A stretch of DNA of 9,449 bases. It comes from Gemmatimonadales bacterium UBA4718 (GTDB lineage Bacteria; Gemmatimonadota; Gemmatimonadetes; Gemmatimonadales; Gemmatimonadaceae). Positions 5,722 through 9,449 of this stretch are shown piece by piece. The position numbers and the translations under genes were made by a program. Within the stretch, counting starts at the first letter, position 1. Each line of letters starts with the position of its first letter. Location of the stretch: assembly GCA_002404375.1 (NCBI GenBank), contig DHJO01000098.1, forward strand, positions 4,528-13,976. Direction: 5' to 3'. The notes under the pieces were generated by a model. That model had not been told where the DNA came from. It saw only the letters and a list, made by a program, of their open reading frames with translations, and made no database searches.

Positions 5722-8409
5722 GCGACGACGTCTTTTGAAATCCGATCGTCCGCCTGGTGCACCGCGACCCCGCTCGCCTTTCCGGCCGCCCCGCCTATGG
5801 CGCCGGAACTCACCCGCTATCTGACGCACCTCTCGCTCGGCGCTGGACAGCATGGCGCGATCCTCGGCTGACTCTTCCACCTCGTCGGGTGAATACGGCT
5901 GGGCGAGACGCTCCTGAAGATCCTCCAGACTGTCCGATCGCACTGCGCCGCGCTGTCCCCGCAACACGACGAATCGCACCGGCCGATCGAGCTTGGGTAC
6001 CTCATGCTCCGTCAACGTGCGCGCGATCTTCTCGGGCAAGCGGAGGCGCGCCACACCAACGCGTTTGCCATCGCGCTCCTCGACGTCGTAATCGATGTCG
6101 ACGTCGCGGTCGCGGATCACGATGTGACCGGGCAGTCGCTCGAGGCGATCGCGGACATCACGTGGAACGAAGCGTTCCCTGTCGATGTTCATCCGCGCCG
6201 ATTTGAACTCCTCCACTGACCGAGCATCTCCCAGCTGCTCTTCGTACAAGGCGGTAAGCTCGGGAAGACCGAGGCGCTTCGTCTCCCCACCGGACCGCTT
6301 GTACGCTTCACGTATCTCCTCGATCACGTCGCGATTCTTCTTGACCGCGAAATGTCGGGCTTCGCCGCGAGCCAGCGCTTCCGCCAGCAAGTGTCGCGCT
6401 TCGCCGGCGAGCTCCGGCGGAAATTCCTCGACTGTCTCGATCTCGCTCTCCAGCTCGAAGCCGAAGTAATCGAGCGTCCGCTTGAGCACGAGCGGACCGT
6501 GCTTGCGCCGTGGATCGTATACGAGCTCCACCTTCCCGCGCGTAGCGTAGCGGCGAATCAGCTCCATTGGAATCTGGCTGCCTTCGATCGCCGCGCGCGG
6601 GATTCCGGAGCGGTCGGCGAAGTATCGAAGATCTCCCGCGATTGCGCCCCAGCTTCCGCACACACTCGTCTTCGAGACCCGCGCTTCCGTTCCGTCGGCT
6701 ATCTGCTCGTCGATGACTATGTCGAAGGGCATGTACTGGGCGAGCAGCTCGGTGAATTTGCGATAGATGTGGTCTCGCGCGTTGACCATTCGCGCCGGCA
6801 GCTCCATGTCGAGGCTGCGATAGATGCTCGCCGTCGCGAGCGCCGCGTCTTCGATCGCCTTGACAAGCACTCCCCGCTGCTCGGCCCACTTTTCGATGCT
6901 CTCATCGAAGAGATGCCTCGGCAGCCCGTACACTTCTCCGATGTAGCCGCAGTGCGTGAACGCCTCAGCGTAGAGATTGTAAGCGGTGAGATGATCGCTG
7001 CCGGGAACAGTCACGCCCGACAGATCGCGATCTTCCCGCGTCATTCGGTGGAGCGACTCGATCGAGCTCATCACCGCCAGATATGGGACGAGCTCGTCAT
7101 CGGCGTTGACGAGCAGCTCCGCCCACGGCCGGTCGACCGGCATCGCTTCGACCGCCTTGCCGTAGCGCGAAAGCCTTCCATTCTCGATGATGCCGCGCTG
7201 CTCGAGCAGTGTCACTGCTTTGCGATAAGCGACGCGGTCGAGTGGCACCGGCAGCTCCAGCTGATCGGCCGCCACGCCCAGATCGGCGCACGTCATCGCC
7301 ACCCGTTCCGAATCGCCGGCAAGCTGGAACTCCGGCGCCGTCGGCCTCAGCGCACTGAACTGGATGTCGCGATCCGAGAGAATGAAGACTCTGCCGCCGG
7401 CCACACGGCCGTGCACGCGACCAGCCATCTGCAGAATCTCGTTCGCGCCCAGATGCAGCTTGGTGAGCACGTTCTTTCCGCGCTCGATGATGTTGCTGAA
7501 GCGCGTATCGTCGATGACCACCGTATCGAGCCCCTGAACATTGAGGGCGCTCTGTCCAGCGGCGGTCATCGCCAGGAAGTACGGTTTCTTTTCCTCGCCT
7601 TCGAGGAATGGGCGAATGATCCGTATCGGCTCACCGCCATGGTAGAAGGCGCTGTTGATTCTCGGAAACCGGTCACCCACCAACTCCGCGGCTTGCTCCA
7701 CTCCGGCGCGAGTCGGCAGGAACATCCCGACGCCGCGGCGCTCCTTCACCACCTGTTGCAGAAAGCGATCGTCGAGAAAGGTCAGTGGATCCTTGCGGAG
7801 GATCTTCACGTCGGCGGCTTTCGCCGGGTCGAACGCCGAGCTCTCGATTACGGTCGCGGCATTGAGGTAGCGCGCGTAAAAGGTCGGGTCGACGGTAGCG
7901 GAGAGCCAAATGAACCGGCACCCGACGCGCTTTCCGAGTGCGAGACAAAGCTCGAGCTCCGCCGAGGTCTGATGAATCTCGTCGACCACGAGTGTGTCGG
8001 TCGGCAGAATGTCTCCGTCCTGAAACCAGCGGCGCGCGATTCCGGTCGTGACGACGATCACGTTCCAGCTCGGTGTTTCCGGAGTCGCTTCGCGCTCGCG
8101 GTTCACGACGCCCACTCTCAGCGCATCGGTCCCCAGTATCGTCTCGGCGATCGGGCGGATGGACAGTGTCTTTCCGGTCCCTGTTCCGGCTACGATTCCG
8201 AATCCCTTCCCGGCTGCGGCGAGCTGGCGGATCTCCGAGCCGTGCTGCTTCTCGAGAACGGTTGGAATCCGCAGGCCGAGTGCGAGCTCGATTGTCTCGC
8301 AAGCCGCGCGAGTTGGCGCGATGACAATGAGCCGCCCCGTCGGAGGCTCGGCCGCGACGAATGCGGAGTGGTCCGGCGGAAGATATCTATCGGTTACGGT
8401 TCGCTGCAT
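5713..8409 (-). CDS. DEAH-box (HrpA/HrpB-like) ATP-dependent RNA helicase
   Basis: This 898-residue superfamily 2 helicase probably remodels structured RNA or RNA-protein complexes. With the start at 8409, Walker A is AGTGTGKT (74-81), motif II is DEIH (143-146) and motif III is SAT (170-172). Motif V is AMTAAGQSALNVQG (280-293), recognisable against the ATNIAETSLTIEG of HrpB. Motif VI is QMAGRVHGR (327-335). A winged-helix/ratchet-like part follows (about 385-444: AVTLLEQRGIIENGRLSRYGKA). A beta-rich C-terminal part and an Arg/Gly-rich basic tail over the last 33 residues suit RNA binding. An extra segment, RLIVIAPTRAACETIELALG, precedes Walker A. The frame is open up to an ATG at 8487, but that extension would run through the hairpin terminator of the preceding gene and has no family features, so Met at 8409 is preferred. 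No good ribosome binding site is seen there. Exact subfamily is unsure. Confidence 0.88.
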   Translation of the reverse strand: MQRTVTDRYLPPDHSAFVAAEPPTGRLIVIAPTRAACETIELALGLRIPTVLEKQHGSEIRQLAAAGKGFGIVAGTGTGKTLSIRPIAETILGTDALRVGVVNREREATPETPSWNVIVVTTGIARRWFQDGDILPTDTLVVDEIHQTSAELELCLALGKRVGCRFIWLSATVDPTFYARYLNAATVIESSAFDPAKAADVKILRKDPLTFLDDRFLQQVVKERRGVGMFLPTRAGVEQAAELVGDRFPRINSAFYHGGEPIRIIRPFLEGEEKKPYFLAMTAAGQSALNVQGLDTVVIDDTRFSNIIERGKNVLTKLHLGANEILQMAGRVHGRVAGGRVFILSDRDIQFSALRPTAPEFQLAGDSERVAMTCADLGVAADQLELPVPLDRVAYRKAVTLLEQRGIIENGRLSRYGKAVEAMPVDRPWAELLVNADDELVPYLAVMSSIESLHRMTREDRDLSGVTVPGSDHLTAYNLYAEAFTHCGYIGEVYGLPRHLFDESIEKWAEQRGVLVKAIEDAALATASIYRSLDMELPARMVNARDHIYRKFTELLAQYMPFDIVIDEQIADGTEARVSKTSVCGSWGAIAGDLRYFADRSGIPRAAIEGSQIPMELIRRYATRGKVELVYDPRRKHGPLVLKRTLDYFGFELESEIETVEEFPPELAGEARHLLAEALARGEARHFAVKKNRDVIEEIREAYKRSGGETKRLGLPELTALYEEQLGDARSVEEFKSARMNIDRERFVPRDVRDRLERLPGHIVIRDRDVDIDYDVEERDGKRVGVARLRLPEKIARTLTEHEVPKLDRPVRFVVLRGQRGAVRSDSLEDLQERLAQPYSPDEVEESAEDRAMLSSAEREVRQIAGEFRRHRRGGRKGERGRGAPGGRSDFKRRRRGH

Positions 8410-8447
8410 TCGCCATGGAAAGGTGCATGGATCGCACCGGATGCGAA

Positions 8448-8477
8448 ACGGCCCCGGAGAAAATTCCCCGGGGCCGT
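8448..8477 (-). terminator. Intrinsic terminator after the secreted protein pair
   Basis: ACGGCCCCGG (8448-8457) pairs with CCGGGGCCGT (8468-8477) around a 10-nt loop. Read on the minus strand, the stem is followed by TTTCGC, a short T tract. It lies about 20 nt after the stop of the secreted protein gene and upstream of the helicase start, so it separates the two transcripts. Confidence 0.65.
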
Positions 8478-8496
8478 CGCTATCCAATCAGGAGAC

Positions 8497-9060
8497 TTAG
8501 TCTCCGTCGTGATTTTTCTTGTTCTTGTTCTTCCCGTGGCCCTTACCGTTTTTGTACTGGCCGTAGTGATTCCCGTTGTCGTGGCGGCTACCGTTCTGAT
8601 AGTTGCCCTGGTCGTCACCGTCACCATCACTGCGGCGACCGTTGTTGTAGCCCCCATTGTCGTTTCTGCCGTTGTTGTACCCACCGTCATTGTAGGTACC
8701 ATTGTTTCCAACGTTGCGCGTGCTGATGATCGACATATTGCCGTTCCGGTCACGGCGCGCGCGCTGAATGATAACGTTGCCATTTCGGTCTTGCGTCTGA
8801 CGCTCGTAGATCGTCCCGCCGTTGCCGCCGTTGCCGACCTGATACCAGCCGCCACCGTTCACCTGCTGATTGGTGCGGTTGTCGACGCAGCCCACCGTGC
8901 TGGCGCTGCTGCGCCCCAGAATGACGTCGCTGACGCTGCCGGACCTCTGCGAGTTGGTGCAGTTCTGACTCGTTCTCTGATTGCCGCTAGGTCTTTGTGC
9001 GCTGAGGGGCGTGAAGGCCGCGAATCCCGCGAGCGTTACGCCAATGATCATAAGCTTCAT
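8497..9060 (-). CDS. Secreted Asn/Gly-rich protein of unknown function, copy 2 of a tandem pair
   Basis: This 187-residue protein begins with a classical signal peptide (MKLMIIGVTLAGFAAFTPLSA, cleavage near SAQ at 20-22), so it is exported. The mature part has two cysteines (34 and 58) around SVSDVILGR. A conserved core follows: WYQVGNGGNGGTIYERQTQ (72-90) and DRNGNVIIQRARRDRNGN (91-108), ending in ISTR. Two RNGN motifs frame IQRARR. The last 70 or so residues are a low-complexity tail of Gly, Asn, Asp and Tyr with two GGYNNGR repeats (126-132, 136-142), ending in Lys/His/Gly-rich sequence. The gene immediately upstream encodes the same core, so the two are paralogs 23 bp apart and likely one operon. 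The frame is open to an ATG at 9171, but that would overlap the upstream gene. The ATG at 9060 has a GAGGA site and gives the signal peptide. I do not recognise the family; a surface or matrix role is only a guess. Confidence 0.82.
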   Translation of the reverse strand: MKLMIIGVTLAGFAAFTPLSAQRPSGNQRTSQNCTNSQRSGSVSDVILGRSSASTVGCVDNRTNQQVNGGGWYQVGNGGNGGTIYERQTQDRNGNVIIQRARRDRNGNMSIISTRNVGNNGTYNDGGYNNGRNDNGGYNNGRRSDGDGDDQGNYQNGSRHDNGNHYGQYKNGKGHGKNKNKKNHDGD

Positions 9061-9066
9061 AAAGTA

Positions 9067-9071
9067 TCCTC
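9067..9071 (-). promoter_or_regulatory. Ribosome binding site of secreted protein copy 2
   Basis: On the minus strand GAGGA lies 6 nt before the ATG at 9060, within the 23-nt gap between the two paralogs. It decides the start in favour of 9060 over the in-frame ATG at 9171. Confidence 0.65.
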
Positions 9072-9083
9072 GGTGTTGATCAG

Positions 9084-9449
9084 CTATCTGTGATTGTCGC
9101 GATTCATCTTCTGCTGGTCTTTCTGGGCCCTTTTCCAGTCCTTTTGCTGCTGCTTCTGAGCCTTCTTCCACTGCTTGTCGTTCGTGCTGTTATAGGCGCG
9201 GGTGCTCATGATCGTGAACGCGCCGTTGCGGTTGCGACGAGCACGCTGGATCACGAGGTTGCCGTTTCTATCGTAGGTACGACGCTCGTAGATCGAGTTG
9301 TTGTTCGCGCCCTGGCCTACCTGGTACCAGGCTCCATCGTCACGGGTGTATACATCCTGGCAGGTATTGGCATTCGCGCGGCCGAAGATGATGTCGCCGA
9401 CGCTGTTCGTCGATTGTGAGTAGCTGCAGGTGTTGTTTCCGTTGTTGTA
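9084..9449 (-). CDS. Secreted-type protein of unknown function, copy 1 of a tandem pair (5' end outside window)
   Basis: Reading from the window edge to the TAG at 9084-9086 gives 121 residues without the N-terminus, so a signal peptide cannot be checked. It shares with the downstream gene two cysteines (8 and 30) around SVGDIIFGR. It also shares WYQVGQGANNNSIYERRTY and DRNGNLVIQRARRNRNGAF, followed by STR. The match runs about 80 residues and leaves no doubt that the two genes arose by duplication, though many substitutions show it is not recent. The tails differ completely. Here the last 35 residues are Lys/Gln-rich with a repeated W(K)KxQK pattern (KQWKKAQKQQQKDWKRAQKD), probably a charged helix, where the other copy has a Gly/Asn-rich tail. 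The visible part starts with YNNG, like the repeats in the tail of copy 2. No function is assigned. Confidence 0.8.
   Translation of the reverse strand, partial: YNNGNNTCSYSQSTNSVGDIIFGRANANTCQDVYTRDDGAWYQVGQGANNNSIYERRTYDRNGNLVIQRARRNRNGAFTIMSTRAYNSTNDKQWKKAQKQQQKDWKRAQKDQQKMNRDNHR

Noticed and set aside
8422..8438. GGTGC-N7-GCACC inverted repeat upstream of the helicase start
   Set aside because: The arms are only 5 bp, which is expected by chance in GC-rich DNA, and there is no promoter element nearby to make it an operator.
6352..9093. A 913-codon open frame on the plus strand, antisense to the helicase and the secreted protein gene
   Set aside because: It is opposite two well-supported minus-strand genes. 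Long antisense frames are common in GC-rich coding DNA with strong third-position bias. Its product shows no motifs and spans two unrelated genes and a terminator.
9061..9171. 37-residue N-terminal extension of secreted protein copy 2
   Set aside because: It would overlap the end of the upstream paralog in another frame and bury the signal peptide. The ATG at 9060 has its own ribosome binding site.
1..9449. CRISPR array, insertion sequence, prophage or integration site
   Set aside because: No regularly spaced direct repeats, transposase, integrase, terminal inverted repeats or target duplications were seen on either strand.

Overview
The window is high-GC bacterial chromosome from an organism that appears to have a Gram-negative-type envelope. 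The gene set includes a heptose-precursor enzyme, a murein LD-carboxypeptidase, MEP-pathway isoprenoid synthesis and secreted proteins with classical signal peptides. The long, plant/cyanobacterial-type IspH, the KamA gene placed next to a Ddl-like ATP-grasp gene, and the overall style fit a soil lineage such as Gemmatimonadota. That placement is inference; no rRNA or other marker is present. I see no mobile element, CRISPR array, tRNA or rRNA.

Left part (1-2290): two plus-strand genes read together. The first is the 3' part of a D-Ala-D-Ala-ligase-like ATP-grasp ligase (1-846). The second is a KamA-family lysine 2,3-aminomutase (899-2068) that keeps the radical-SAM, PLP and lysine-binding residues but lacks the C-terminal cysteine cluster of the classical enzyme. 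A strong intrinsic terminator (2078-2118) ends the pair. A second, bidirectional hairpin (2241-2273) separates it from the facing minus-strand genes.

Middle (2291-5088): a small acidic orphan protein (minus, 2291-2506) has a good ribosome binding site, its own TTGACA promoter overlapped by an inverted repeat, and a terminator. Upstream of it lies ispH (minus, 2660-3940). ispH diverges from an S66 LD-carboxypeptidase gene (plus, 3992-5023) across only 51 bp. The carboxypeptidase gene converges on gmhA.

Right part (5089-9449): everything is on the minus strand. In transcription order there are two tandem paralogous secreted proteins of unknown function (9084-9449 partial, then 8497-9060), a hairpin terminator, a large DEAH/HrpA-like RNA helicase (start corrected to 8409), a hairpin around the helicase stop, and gmhA. 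gmhA has a perfect TATAAT placed so that transcription would begin at its ATG, which suggests a leaderless mRNA.

Most genes are housekeeping: isoprenoid precursors, murein recycling, heptose synthesis and RNA remodelling. The least explained parts are the ATP-grasp/KamA pair, the tandem secreted RNGN-domain family, the acidic small protein with its operator-like promoter, and the helicase's altered motif VI.
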